Virus record (IMG/VR): IMGVR_UViG_3300032285_001056
Span: 1 to 40,464 of that record
DNA from: a virus
Direction: 5' to 3' (one strand)
DNA length: 40,464 nucleotides
Part shown: piece after piece, positions 25,001 to 32,919 of the stretch
How the letters are laid out: every line of letters begins with the position of its first letter
How positions within the stretch are numbered: position 1 is the first letter of the stretch
Made by a program: the position numbers and the translations under genes
The notes under the pieces: generated by a model
What the model was told of the DNA's origin: nothing
Database searches by the model: none
What the model saw: the letters and a program-made list of their open reading frames with translations, nothing else

Positions 25001-27383
25001 CGGTTGGATTAGCAGATAATAAATATGTAATTGTTGTCGCAAACTGATTATCATATGGGACTTCTCCAACTAATGATTCTTGTGTTGCAGCATTTTCAAC
25101 TCTACCAAATAATTGTACACTACTTCTATATTGTTTTTGGTCAGGGCCAACTTCATTTAAATCTCTTGGTATTTTATTAATATTATCATTAATTAATACA
25201 ATATGACTTGTTTTTCCTTCTTCTCCAACAGGAAACGATGTTGTATTTATTGAATTCTGCAATTCTGGATTTGTACCGGTATAAGTTATTTGCGATCCAA
25301 AAGTTTGTCCTGATGGATAACCATCTAACATACCCGGTAAATAAGCATTGTAATAATCTTGTTGTTGTTGTTTAACTACAATTTTATAAGAGTACCATCC
25401 AATTTCATTTAATGTATATGCGAATTTTGTATCAACAGGAGGCGTTGGTTGTGCAGGTAAATATAAATTATTTACAGGTCCAACGGTTTCTACAATCCAT
25501 TCATCAGTATTCCCAGTTGGATTAATTGATAAAACTTTAATATAGTCAGTTAACGCTCCTCTTAAATAATTTCCAGCAACAGGTAGAGTGATACCGGTTA
25601 CAGAAGAATCTATTGTAAAAGTATAAAAATTACCTGAGATTGTACCGGTTAAAATAGCAAATCCATTTGGACTAGTTGGTTCAGCGTATAAACCAGGCGT
25701 TCCTTGAGGTATATTTCTTTGCGAAGATATAGGATCATTAACTAATACCAATAACGCATTACCAAACCAATCTCTAATATCAGGGAATGGAGCGGTTTCT
25801 GATTGATACGGGGCATATACGGTTGATCCACCATAATTTATTCCACTACCAGGATTAATTGTTCTTAAATCAACTGAAGATAATAATACAGATGATTGTC
25901 TACCAAATTTATCCGCCAAAACAAATCCTATTTGATAATTACGATTTTGTTTTAATGTATGATTAGGATATTCTATAAAGTTTGTAAATAGATCAGACTT
26001 TGGTTGTACTGCTGTATTATAATTTATATTAACAGGTGGAGAATACATATTGTAAAAATTACCATATATAACTCTATTCCCTGATATTTCTTGACTTAAT
26101 GCTCTTGTTGGAACAATATCATATACTCTTGTTGTTTGGTTTTCATTTAATGTTTTATATGGCTTTTGAGATTGATATGGATACGCATAGATATTAGTAT
26201 TAGGTATTGTATTTTTAATGGTTACCCAAGAAATACTATCAACAACTTTTACTGCCAATGCATCAGATTCTTTATATAAAATTTCAACATCTGTTATTTT
26301 ATAACTATCATTTATTGTTGATCCTTTATCTGGAAGTGGTATTAATAATTCTATATTATTAACATAATTTTCCATCCATTTTATTATAGTACTTCTATAA
26401 GCAGATGTTTCATCTCCATTAATAAAATAACCTTTTTGTCTAGGTATATATGCTATTTGAGTGAAAGGAGCCATTAAAGAATACTCGTTATCATCAAACT
26501 TAAATCTATAACTGAATCTTACATATTTATCTTCCAAGAATGCAGGATCACCAGGCCAATTAGGATCATCGGATTTATCGGACATTGTAGAAATTAAGAA
26601 TGTTAATTTATCACCTGGATTAATTGAATTAGGAGAAATTGGTGCTTCATATAATGTAATTGTATCTACAGAAAAATCCATTACATATCCATACGCACTT
26701 CCTGGTAATGAAGTAGAAACTACAGTCATTCCAGATGTAATTACGCCATCTATTGAATCTAATACATAAGTATCTCCCGTCCCACTAACAACAGTTGCAG
26801 TTGCTTTTCTTATTAAAGAAATAGGTTCAACTGGAGCATATTTAGCTACAGAAATTTGAGTCTCTGTAGTATAATAATTTGGATTATTTATTGCTTTCTT
26901 ATAGTTTATTTTTCTTGGCTGATTTCTATTATCCGTCCAAAATAATAATCCTTCTATAAGGTTTACACCAATAACTAAATTTGTTGTAGAAAAGTTTAGG
27001 AAAGTACCTTCAACTAAAGTAGAATAAGTTAAAGTATTTAAATCATATACAGTTATTTTCATAACCCATCCATCCATAGGTTGGAAAGGCAATGTTGTAC
27101 ATAATGTTATTTGATTGGGTACTGGGTCTGTATAATTAGTTAAAAATTGGTATATTCTATTGTTTTGATTATCCATGAATACTCCAATGGCTTCCAAATT
27201 TGGAACTGTTTCTTCAGGAATCTCAACATTACCATATACGTTTTGTAATACCCCAATATTATTTGTTTCGGATTTACCTACTTCTATATTTAAGGCGTCT
27301 CTATATTCACTATTAGGTATAAGTCTATCGTCTAAATCTTTATTCATTTTAGACGATAGAAAACTATTTTTAATTTCAGCCAT
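22071..27383 (-). CDS. Large tail nozzle/muzzle protein with inserted beta and cadherin-like domains
   Basis: 1770 residues. The N-terminus (SFLSSKMNKDLDDRLIPN followed by EYRDALNI) is the widely shared start of phage tail-stabilisation/nozzle proteins. Beta-propeller-like repeats (YQFLTNY..., GLLFWTDNRNQPRKINY) follow over about 750 residues. Pro/Gly/Thr-rich beta domains come next. Small modules lie at about 190-265, 858-935 and 1590-1650. A cadherin/Ig-like domain lies at about 1190-1308, with YFGINETTGALSL and IPLGIYPLNIRVRDA. No transmembrane or enzymatic motif was seen. As part of the distal tail it may contact the cell surface, with the Ig/cadherin modules exposed. The neighbouring 515-aa gene supplies the propeller end that related proteins carry in one chain. 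Confidence 0.78.
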   Translation of the reverse strand: MAEIKNSFLSSKMNKDLDDRLIPNSEYRDALNIEVGKSETNNIGVLQNVYGNVEIPEETVPNLEAIGVFMDNQNNRIYQFLTNYTDPVPNQITLCTTLPFQPMDGWVMKITVYDLNTLTYSTLVEGTFLNFSTTNLVIGVNLIEGLLFWTDNRNQPRKINYKKAINNPNYYTTETQISVAKYAPVEPISLIRKATATVVSGTGDTYVLDSIDGVITSGMTVVSTSLPGSAYGYVMDFSVDTITLYEAPISPNSINPGDKLTFLISTMSDKSDDPNWPGDPAFLEDKYVRFSYRFKFDDNEYSLMAPFTQIAYIPRQKGYFINGDETSAYRSTIIKWMENYVNNIELLIPLPDKGSTINDSYKITDVEILYKESDALAVKVVDSISWVTIKNTIPNTNIYAYPYQSQKPYKTLNENQTTRVYDIVPTRALSQEISGNRVIYGNFYNMYSPPVNINYNTAVQPKSDLFTNFIEYPNHTLKQNRNYQIGFVLADKFGRQSSVLLSSVDLRTINPGSGINYGGSTVYAPYQSETAPFPDIRDWFGNALLVLVNDPISSQRNIPQGTPGLYAEPTSPNGFAILTGTISGNFYTFTIDSSVTGITLPVAGNYLRGALTDYIKVLSINPTGNTDEWIVETVGPVNNLYLPAQPTPPVDTKFAYTLNEIGWYSYKIVVKQQQQDYYNAYLPGMLDGYPSGQTFGSQITYTGTNPELQNSINTTSFPVGEEGKTSHIVLINDNINKIPRDLNEVGPDQKQYRSSVQLFGRVENAATQESLVGEVPYDNQFATTITYLLSANPTALHNIKAGDGIQCNEAKALIPNPDLSPPLSLPSPPAPPTADNPDAWYANTVVVSNELFNYTADLDVDAVPGNTIVLTNTTYQLVENGDTFVYTIGSTIYNNSVLLIAGNTITTTNAIPVTITTDIILYFTNPTKGLITFSPPNWTRSASTVPPFPGAYINFTITRPENIQYFPARKADVVSAIATSAEFNFLDNTVNNIRGTAGLNFYQLQTSPLIGRVTTTKSVGVPSELMIPFLSVYETAPDVSALALFWETASTGLISDLNYDVANGFDGPTQFGDLTFTFFENQNPNGADDTPGDPESKYITSSFNILNNTGFPITPDTIPTFSLVETISGITVTDKFGIEEFPVSSGTYRFIINPDKYFVFDHNAPNDSTFNFYVNITYNSTDYTILYTNRLGNIAPSFDHSEPFYNKTIEQVSGFIEFITAKNGARQISDNQTDLYWDIDPLTNPAGYFGINETTGALSLLTNDIPLGIYPLNIRVRDAFLASPPTPLIGTNPYQTLSDIVVAIITVGPKPVNNYLQRYDTGEFIWNYAAGAGCSPVAGQGYGAVYIGKNNLDIDPYSTLPNLLNTSPTPAVNAYQSYVNVQAENAGGYSPSNPPQGLIQGELEFTITTVGLGVEDERRRSEVNFILYFREPTAPNNTWQSILDSNNVGSPNSTLVPWQNGVGDYLGINIIGSASLARRSTTLVVSNPTGVTVGEYCLVVWHQYTAAPYGIDPGPIACSSDFYTSVQVKDANYDYPVPLPPQPPTPDPIIPIEYSVQLRRPGFPGSPSAIPYGTQNASIGFPFRVSTTAAANALAGQNIIKITAPNDQIVPGMWFGGYQISDIQIDGITIILSSNLIAPVSAGDPLDFNTFDWPAQVLPVYTGSVWATTNNPLHVKQFYADSALAILWNPPLANKFYLFYNKDRDFNESTVAVPGMGEPTNKPICCAEFDAIGQVVPQTTPDNTVQTAWLVTPGTLDNYGRNLYQYTETP

Positions 27384-27388
27384 TTATT

Positions 27389-28621
27389 TTAGTGTTTAAT
27401 CCATTTAGACTTACCTCTCATTACCTGAGTAATCTCTTCTAATTTGATATTTGATAATCTTATTTTAGCATTTCTCAATGCTGCAAATCTTTCTCTTTTA
27501 AATCTTTGAACTAAATATTCAGGCGAATTTGCTCTTACGCTAAGAATACTATGTAAGATATGTAAATACATTGCTTCCTCTGCCATCTTAGGGACTTTAG
27601 TATCCATATCATATGCTAATCCATCAGATATGTATTCTAATATAATTAAAGAACCAACAAGATCACTACTAAATGAAAATTTATTATCTCTTTGATTTAT
27701 AGTAAAGGTTCCATTGAAATTCATATATTGCGGATCACCACCATATCTTCTTCCATATGCGCCACCATAACCATAATTATTATAACCATATGCAAAATCT
27801 CCGCCACTCAATGCAATATTATTAACTAAAAATCCGGAACTATTGAGCATCCATCTTTCATCAGTCTGTGATGTTCCATCAATATTACTTCCGAAGTTAT
27901 CTTGTGTAGGATTACCTAAGAAATCTTGAACATTTGGTTGTGTAGGATTACTTGTAAGTGTTGTAGGATAAATAATATGTTTTACACCGGCTCTATCTAC
28001 CCATGACATTTTTACATAGTTAACATAATCCTGAGGTATAGGTAAACTTAAACTATGAGGCACAGTCCATTCTACAGACTTAACACTTTTTAAAGTATCA
28101 TAACTGAACTCTTGTAACCCTCTTTTAGCGTGGAATATAACATCCGTTCTTTTAACATCTGCTATTAACTTGCCAGGACCAACGTAAGCAACCATAAAGT
28201 TATTAATAATATCATTCAATGATATATAAGCATAACCTCCATAATTTTCTTCTACAGTGGTTCCATAAGCTAATGTAGCAACGTCATTTGGATCTCCATA
28301 ATTACCACCGGTTAAAACCTTTAATTGTACAACAATATAAGTTCCTGTATCTGGATCAGATGGAAAAGTAATTACATTATTAACTACAGTATATGAAGTA
28401 ATAATTTCATCAAATGTTCCTGGTAAACCGGAATCACTCGCATATACTTTAAAATTATTTAATCCATAGTCAACATCATTTGGATCCCAACTACCAAATA
28501 TTAAATCTGTATTAAATGTTGTAACAAAAGAAGCTTCATTGCCATTAGCAATAAAACCTTGGGCTCCTTCGTAATATTGTCTATTTGTTTCGGTTATTAA
28601 ACCGTCATTTGGTATCGGCAT
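27389..28621 (-). CDS. Connector/tail ring protein
   Basis: 410 residues. The first 130 residues are a beta-rich domain (YGLNNFKVYASDSGLPGTF...TGTYIVVQLKVL). The core has LADVKRTDVIFHAKRGLQEF-like helical and beta elements (residues about 150-215), including LPIPQDYVNYVKMSWVD. This is the pattern of ring proteins downstream of the major capsid gene in Bacteroidota podoviruses (T7 gp11/gp12-like or crAss ring analogues). A Gly/Tyr-rich loop lies near 272-298 (GYNNYGYGGAYGRRYGGD). The C-terminus is helical and basic (RFKRERFAALRNAKIR). It is 5 bases from the nozzle gene and 6 bases after the 231-aa ring gene, so all three are one operon. Confidence 0.75.
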   Translation of the reverse strand: MPIPNDGLITETNRQYYEGAQGFIANGNEASFVTTFNTDLIFGSWDPNDVDYGLNNFKVYASDSGLPGTFDEIITSYTVVNNVITFPSDPDTGTYIVVQLKVLTGGNYGDPNDVATLAYGTTVEENYGGYAYISLNDIINNFMVAYVGPGKLIADVKRTDVIFHAKRGLQEFSYDTLKSVKSVEWTVPHSLSLPIPQDYVNYVKMSWVDRAGVKHIIYPTTLTSNPTQPNVQDFLGNPTQDNFGSNIDGTSQTDERWMLNSSGFLVNNIALSGGDFAYGYNNYGYGGAYGRRYGGDPQYMNFNGTFTINQRDNKFSFSSDLVGSLIILEYISDGLAYDMDTKVPKMAEEAMYLHILHSILSVRANSPEYLVQRFKRERFAALRNAKIRLSNIKLEEITQVMRGKSKWIKH

Positions 28622-28627
28622 CTTTTA

Positions 28628-29323
28628 TTAGCTTTTTGAATTAATACTTTCTGCTTGTGCTTGTTGAGCCGCAATTTGTACGATTTGTGGGTCTTTAATA
28701 ACTATTCCTGAATAAAGTAATATTCTAGTTATTAAATTAGTTTGTTCTATTGGATGCAATTCAAATTGAACAGATGAAGCTGCATCATATATATATTGTT
28801 GATTTAATCCCAATGTAAAATTCCATACCGGATTGGCAGGCTTTCTAATATAGGTACAAGTAATTCCTGAAGTTATAGTTGTTGGATACACTTTAATTAT
28901 AAAATCTTTATAAGTGTATATTGGCCAATACTTTGTAGGTTTAGTAATTGGCGATAAATTAAGTTCTAACAATTCATTTGGTTGAACATATTGAACTTCT
29001 TTATCATCATTATATATTACAGTACCTAATTTATAAAAATCAGTTGCTGTAGGTATATCAAAATGATCTGTAGAAAAAGCACATACTCCTTCTGTTTGAA
29101 AGATTGCAATTTTTTCTTGTAGATTTTTTACACGATCCGCATATTCCGTATCATTATCTGGTATACGAATTTGTTGATTTAGACTTTCAAAATATTCATT
29201 AAATATTTCAAGTTGAACTTGCGCTGCTGTTTTATTAAATTCATCAGGAGTTATATAACCTCGTTGCTCCTTATTTATGATTAATAAAACGGTTCTATAA
29301 ACCGTATCTACACTTACTGCCAT
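28628..29323 (-). CDS. Head-tail connector (adaptor) protein
   Basis: 231 residues. The N-terminal helices (DTVYRTVLLIINKEQRGYIT onward, residues 6-48) are followed by a beta sandwich with a TKYWPIYTY-like strand and TITSGITCTYIRKP. This fits adaptor proteins below the portal of podoviruses (T7 gp11-like, crAss ring-1-like). It begins the tail-ring operon directly after a strong terminator hairpin at 29347-29370, so a promoter probably lies in the 65 bases upstream, but I cannot assign one. The Gln/Ala-rich C-terminal helix ends ESINSKS. Confidence 0.72.
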   Translation of the reverse strand: MAVSVDTVYRTVLLIINKEQRGYITPDEFNKTAAQVQLEIFNEYFESLNQQIRIPDNDTEYADRVKNLQEKIAIFQTEGVCAFSTDHFDIPTATDFYKLGTVIYNDDKEVQYVQPNELLELNLSPITKPTKYWPIYTYKDFIIKVYPTTITSGITCTYIRKPANPVWNFTLGLNQQYIYDAASSVQFELHPIEQTNLITRILLYSGIVIKDPQIVQIAAQQAQAESINSKS

Positions 29324-29346
29324 CTGTTATTTTTATTATAATATTA

Positions 29347-29370
29347 AGGCGGTAACCTCAGCTACCGCCT
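29347..29370 (-). terminator. Rho-independent terminator after the 256-aa gene
   Basis: AGGCGGTA (29347-29354) and TACCGCCT (29363-29370) form an 8-bp perfect stem with an 8-base loop. On the minus strand it lies after the stop of the 256-aa gene (29389) and before the 231-aa connector gene. A T-rich run (TAATATTATAATAAAAAT) follows. It ends the transcript of the 256-aa gene. Confidence 0.8.
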
Positions 29371-29388
29371 ATATATTAGTATTACGTG

Positions 29389-30159
29389 TTATTCAAATTT
29401 TTTCGCTATAGACTGATAAATTTCTACACCTTCGTCGGTCTTGAAAAATGCAGCCATCGCTGAATAAGGGTTCTCATCGAATGGTACAGTCATTAACTTT
29501 TTACCATTGCTTGCCCATTTAAAGTCTCTTTGATCTTGAGACAATTTAATAATGTTTGCTTCGCATGCTTTAATTGCAAAATTACGAAGTTGTACATTCT
29601 CATCATTAGCTAGTTCTAAGAACAATTGTGGGTTCTGTCTAGCGAATAATAGTAAATCTCTTTTTATCTCCTTAGAAGTCATCTTAGATGCCTTAGATCC
29701 AACCTCAACGCGTATAATTGCTTCAGCTTGGTCAATCTCCATCGTTAATGCAGCAGACATTGCTTCTACTTGTAATTCTAAAATATCTAATTCATTTGTT
29801 GCTTTTTGAACAGCACTAAATTCACGATACTTTTTATTAAGCATTGGGTGATACAAAGATAATAATTTTTGTAAGTTTTGTTTTTCTTTTGGCACCGTTA
29901 AAGTTCCATTTAAAAACATAATATGACCTAATGTAGCTTCTCCTTTTTGTTGTTCAACAAATGGTGAATTTTGATTAGTTGCATATCTTAATTCTTTTTG
30001 TTCTCCAGTCTCAGCATCAAACCATAATAATGGAAATCTTCTTGAGTGTCTAGATGATATTGTATAAGTTAAAGGGCTATAGTGACCCGTTAATAGATAA
30101 GTTCTATCTTTAATTTCCCAAGTACTATCTTGAGTATTTTCTGGTTTTGTTTTTGACAT
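29389..30159 (-). CDS. Hypothetical virion-block protein, separately terminated
   Basis: 256 residues, not recognised. The first 90 residues form a beta-rich segment (RTYLLTGHYSPLTYTI, FPLLWFDAETGEQKELRY) with a trailing loop. The remainder is strongly helical (KATNELDILELQVEAMSAAL, then QAEAIIRV), with a C-terminal fragment FFKTDEGVEIYQSIAKKFE. It lies just after the major capsid gene, isolated by terminators on both sides (30200-30226 upstream and 29347-29370 downstream). Such an isolated transcript suggests a dosage set apart from the tail operon. It could be an accessory capsid or head-completion protein; this is context only. Confidence 0.6.
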   Translation of the reverse strand: MSKTKPENTQDSTWEIKDRTYLLTGHYSPLTYTISSRHSRRFPLLWFDAETGEQKELRYATNQNSPFVEQQKGEATLGHIMFLNGTLTVPKEKQNLQKLLSLYHPMLNKKYREFSAVQKATNELDILELQVEAMSAALTMEIDQAEAIIRVEVGSKASKMTSKEIKRDLLLFARQNPQLFLELANDENVQLRNFAIKACEANIIKLSQDQRDFKWASNGKKLMTVPFDENPYSAMAAFFKTDEGVEIYQSIAKKFE

Positions 30160-30199
30160 GATATAATATAATTAATTAATTGTTTTTAAAAAGTAAAAG

Positions 30200-30226
30200 T
30201 TGCCCCCGTAATTACAACAGGGGCAA
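30200..30226 (-). terminator. Rho-independent terminator after the major capsid gene
   Basis: Read on the minus strand, TTGCCCCTGT...ACGGGGGCAA forms a 10-bp stem (one G-T pair) with a 7-base loop, followed by CTTTTACTTTTT. It sits 21 bases after the major capsid stop (30248) and ends the terminase-portal-scaffold-capsid transcript. It separates capsid genes from the 256-aa and tail genes. Confidence 0.9.
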
Positions 30227-30247
30227 AATTTACAATGCGTAATCTAA

Positions 30248-31690
30248 TTAGTCTACTGAAGTGAACAACACAAAGTTGTTAGCTCCCTGTACACATAAAC
30301 ATCTTTCAGACAAGAAGTTTACCTCCATTGCATCAAGATCAGATGTATAAGCTCCTCCAACAGAACCAGTTACCCATGATTTCATTCTTCTATCGTCAGC
30401 TTGTGCAGCTCTATAACGAACGTGTAAGAATGGTCTACGGATGTTAGTTCCTAAGATTTGATCGTATACAGTAGAAGTACCAGCAGGTACAAGAACTCCA
30501 TCAATACCAGAATTTGCAACAGCTCCACGAGTAGATGCATCATTTAAGTATTTCCAGTCAGTTTTGTAGAAATCGTAAGAACCTCTTCTAAATCCAGAGA
30601 ATCCTAAGTTCAATGCCATTTCTTCAGAGTTTTCGAATAAACCATAAGCAACACCACCTGCAGCTCCAGAAGATAATGCAGCAAGCATATCATCAAAGTC
30701 AAGAGATGTTTGACGGTTTAAGAATAACATGTTTTCTTCGATAGCTCCTTGAGTATCTAAGTTTTTCAAGATTGAATCAAATTCAGTTAAACCTGCAGCA
30801 GCAGAGAAGTTGTTTAATACATTACCTCTTTCTTGAACAGCAGCGAATAAACCTTGAGTACCTTTTTTACCAGCAGTTAATGCAGCAGAACCAGCAGCAG
30901 CTAATTCACCTTCAACAACAGCCATTTCTAAGTAATCTTCAAAACGTAATCTTGTTTCAGATTCAGCTTTCAAATACCAGTAGTATCCATTAGCACCATC
31001 TTCAGTAGCAATTTCTACCCATCCAATTTGAGCAGTGTCAGATCCATTAACAGTATATTTGTTACGGATGATGATTGGAGAGTTAGAGAATTGAGTGAAT
31101 GAAGGAGTGATTGATTGATAATCGTCTCCAACTAAAGTAGATCCTTTTGCATACTCAGAACCAAAAACGAAGATTTTAACTAAGTCACCAGCAGTGAATG
31201 TAGGAGTTAAAGCAGCGGTTGTATAAGAAGCAACGTCTACAGTTCCAACACCAGGAGTTGGTTTGCTAGTTACAATTGCTTTTAATTCAACACCTGTAGT
31301 AGGGTTCATAATTACAATTGTTTGATTGATAGATAATACATTAGCTACGTAATCAGCAGGATCAGCAGGAGTAAGATCAACAGGGATGCTGATTGTATTT
31401 CCATCAATAATCTCTACATCATTGTAAGCAACGTGTAATCTATTTTGTTCTGACCAAATAACTTGATCTGAAGTCATTGGCATTTCAGCACCTACCATAC
31501 GTAAGAATCCAGAAAGAGTTCTGTTTCCATAACGCTCTACTTCTGCTTCGTAGATTTCAGGTAAATATTGTTGTGCGAAAGATGAAAAATCAGGATTAGT
31601 TGGATCCGTGAAATTCAAATAGTTTGTGTTTAAAGCTTGTTGCTTCTGGGACGGAGTAATACTTCCGAACGTAGGCGTTACATTTGCCAT
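30248..31690 (-). CDS. Major capsid protein
   Basis: 480 residues, with the size and composition of an HK97-fold major capsid protein. It has an N-terminal segment (TNYLNFTDPTNPDFSSFAQQ) and a long extended region with beta-rich insertion (residues about 115-190). The spine-helix segment follows (RLRFEDYLEMAVVEGELAAA), then the LNNFSAAAGLTEFDSILKNL helix. Its C-terminus is FVLFTSVD. The codon choice here looks more regular than in neighbouring genes, suggesting selection for high expression. It is placed after the scaffold gene (12 bases) and before a strong terminator, as expected for the most abundant virion protein. The family assignment is by position and features, since no short catalytic motif exists. 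Confidence 0.88.
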   Translation of the reverse strand: MANVTPTFGSITPSQKQQALNTNYLNFTDPTNPDFSSFAQQYLPEIYEAEVERYGNRTLSGFLRMVGAEMPMTSDQVIWSEQNRLHVAYNDVEIIDGNTISIPVDLTPADPADYVANVLSINQTIVIMNPTTGVELKAIVTSKPTPGVGTVDVASYTTAALTPTFTAGDLVKIFVFGSEYAKGSTLVGDDYQSITPSFTQFSNSPIIIRNKYTVNGSDTAQIGWVEIATEDGANGYYWYLKAESETRLRFEDYLEMAVVEGELAAAGSAALTAGKKGTQGLFAAVQERGNVLNNFSAAAGLTEFDSILKNLDTQGAIEENMLFLNRQTSLDFDDMLAALSSGAAGGVAYGLFENSEEMALNLGFSGFRRGSYDFYKTDWKYLNDASTRGAVANSGIDGVLVPAGTSTVYDQILGTNIRRPFLHVRYRAAQADDRRMKSWVTGSVGGAYTSDLDAMEVNFLSERCLCVQGANNFVLFTSVD

Positions 31691-31702
31691 AATTGTTTAA
31701 TT

Positions 31703-32887
31703 TTAATTGTTAAATTTGCTTTTTATTTTCAGTTTTGAAGAATCAACGCCATTGATTGCTTTAACTTTAAATCCATTAACAAATATTTCACCTGTAGACG
31801 TTTGTCTTGGGGTTGTAGATATGTTATTGGACTTTGCAACAATATCTTTAATTGCATCGGCTTTACCCTGCTCATAAAAATGATTTGCGATAGTGTCCGC
31901 ATTCTCGGCAGCATACATAGCTTTATGATAACCTTTCATGTCCGTAACTTCACCTTTATCATTCAAGAACTTCTTGATCAGGTTGTTTATGTTTGATTGT
32001 TTATCGGCCACTGTTTCCGTGTTCTGAATACCATATCTAAAATTTTTCTCTCCTAATTTAAAATCAAAACCTTTGAATTCTTGGGAGAAGAAACCTTTAG
32101 TTTCATTCTTGAACTTTGAATGTAATGTTTCTGCGTTTGCCTGTTCTTCGTTATATCGGTTAAAAAAGTCCAATGCTTTTTGTTGATCTTTGGATACGCT
32201 CGGTTTCAACTTGATTTCGTCGTAATATTTTCCTTTAAGATCTTCTAAAAAGGTTCTGGCTTTTGCAACTTCTTCTTTAAATGCGAGTTTCTTTTTTCTG
32301 ATGTCTCGCTCATCATCTAAATCTTCATCGTAACTAAATTCATCTTCCATTAAGAAATCAATCTCTTCAGAATCTAAATGTGGTCTAGACTTTTTATAAT
32401 ACTCTTTTAATAAAGTTTCATTATTAACATTAGAGTAATCATGATTCAATCTTACATAGTCCTCAACAGACCCGCCTGTTTCTTCCATAAAAGCAACAAG
32501 TTTATTAATATTTTCGGGCAATGGTTTACCTGTGTTCTCTTGTACCTCTAACGCTTTATTCGCTTCTTCAACAAGCGTTGCCGCTGTAGTATCAACTTCT
32601 TCCTGAGTAATCTCCTGTATTACTGTTACTACTTCTTCTTGGGTTGGAGTTTGAACGGTAACTGTTTGATGTTCTTCGTTTCTTTGCTCCACTTCTTGCA
32701 ATCCCAATTCGGGTTGTTTGCTGCCCAACAGGCTTTCATCTGTGTTTTCGATTTGAACGGCATCTTCTGGTGTTTTGTTTATTCTTAAATCTACTTTTGA
32801 AATTTCGTTAGGTTTATTTAACTTTTTCATTGGGGTTCTTTTCTTTTGTAATTTGAAGTCACCCTCTTGTTTTACTTGTTCTGACAT
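31703..32887 (-). CDS. Capsid scaffolding protein
   Basis: 394 residues, highly charged. The N-terminal third is Gln/Glu/Thr-rich and disordered-looking (EEHQTVTVQTPTQEEVVTVI). The middle is helical and acidic (LDSEEIDFLMEDEF, DLDDERDIRKKKLAFKEEVA). The C-terminus is mixed with a basic end (KLKIKSKFNN). Scaffolds rarely share sequence, so the call depends on composition and on the place between portal and major capsid genes, the standard podovirus order. No protease motif is evident. Confidence 0.78.
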   Translation of the reverse strand: MSEQVKQEGDFKLQKKRTPMKKLNKPNEISKVDLRINKTPEDAVQIENTDESLLGSKQPELGLQEVEQRNEEHQTVTVQTPTQEEVVTVIQEITQEEVDTTAATLVEEANKALEVQENTGKPLPENINKLVAFMEETGGSVEDYVRLNHDYSNVNNETLLKEYYKKSRPHLDSEEIDFLMEDEFSYDEDLDDERDIRKKKLAFKEEVAKARTFLEDLKGKYYDEIKLKPSVSKDQQKALDFFNRYNEEQANAETLHSKFKNETKGFFSQEFKGFDFKLGEKNFRYGIQNTETVADKQSNINNLIKKFLNDKGEVTDMKGYHKAMYAAENADTIANHFYEQGKADAIKDIVAKSNNISTTPRQTSTGEIFVNGFKVKAINGVDSSKLKIKSKFNN

Positions 32888-32919
32888 AATATGATAATAT
32901 AAAATTGGTTAATGTATTC

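Noticed and set aside
20481-27383. A frameshift joining the 1770-aa and 515-aa proteins
   Set aside because: Both genes have clear starts and stops separated by a 42-base non-coding gap, so an ancestral split is more likely than a sequencing error or programmed shift.
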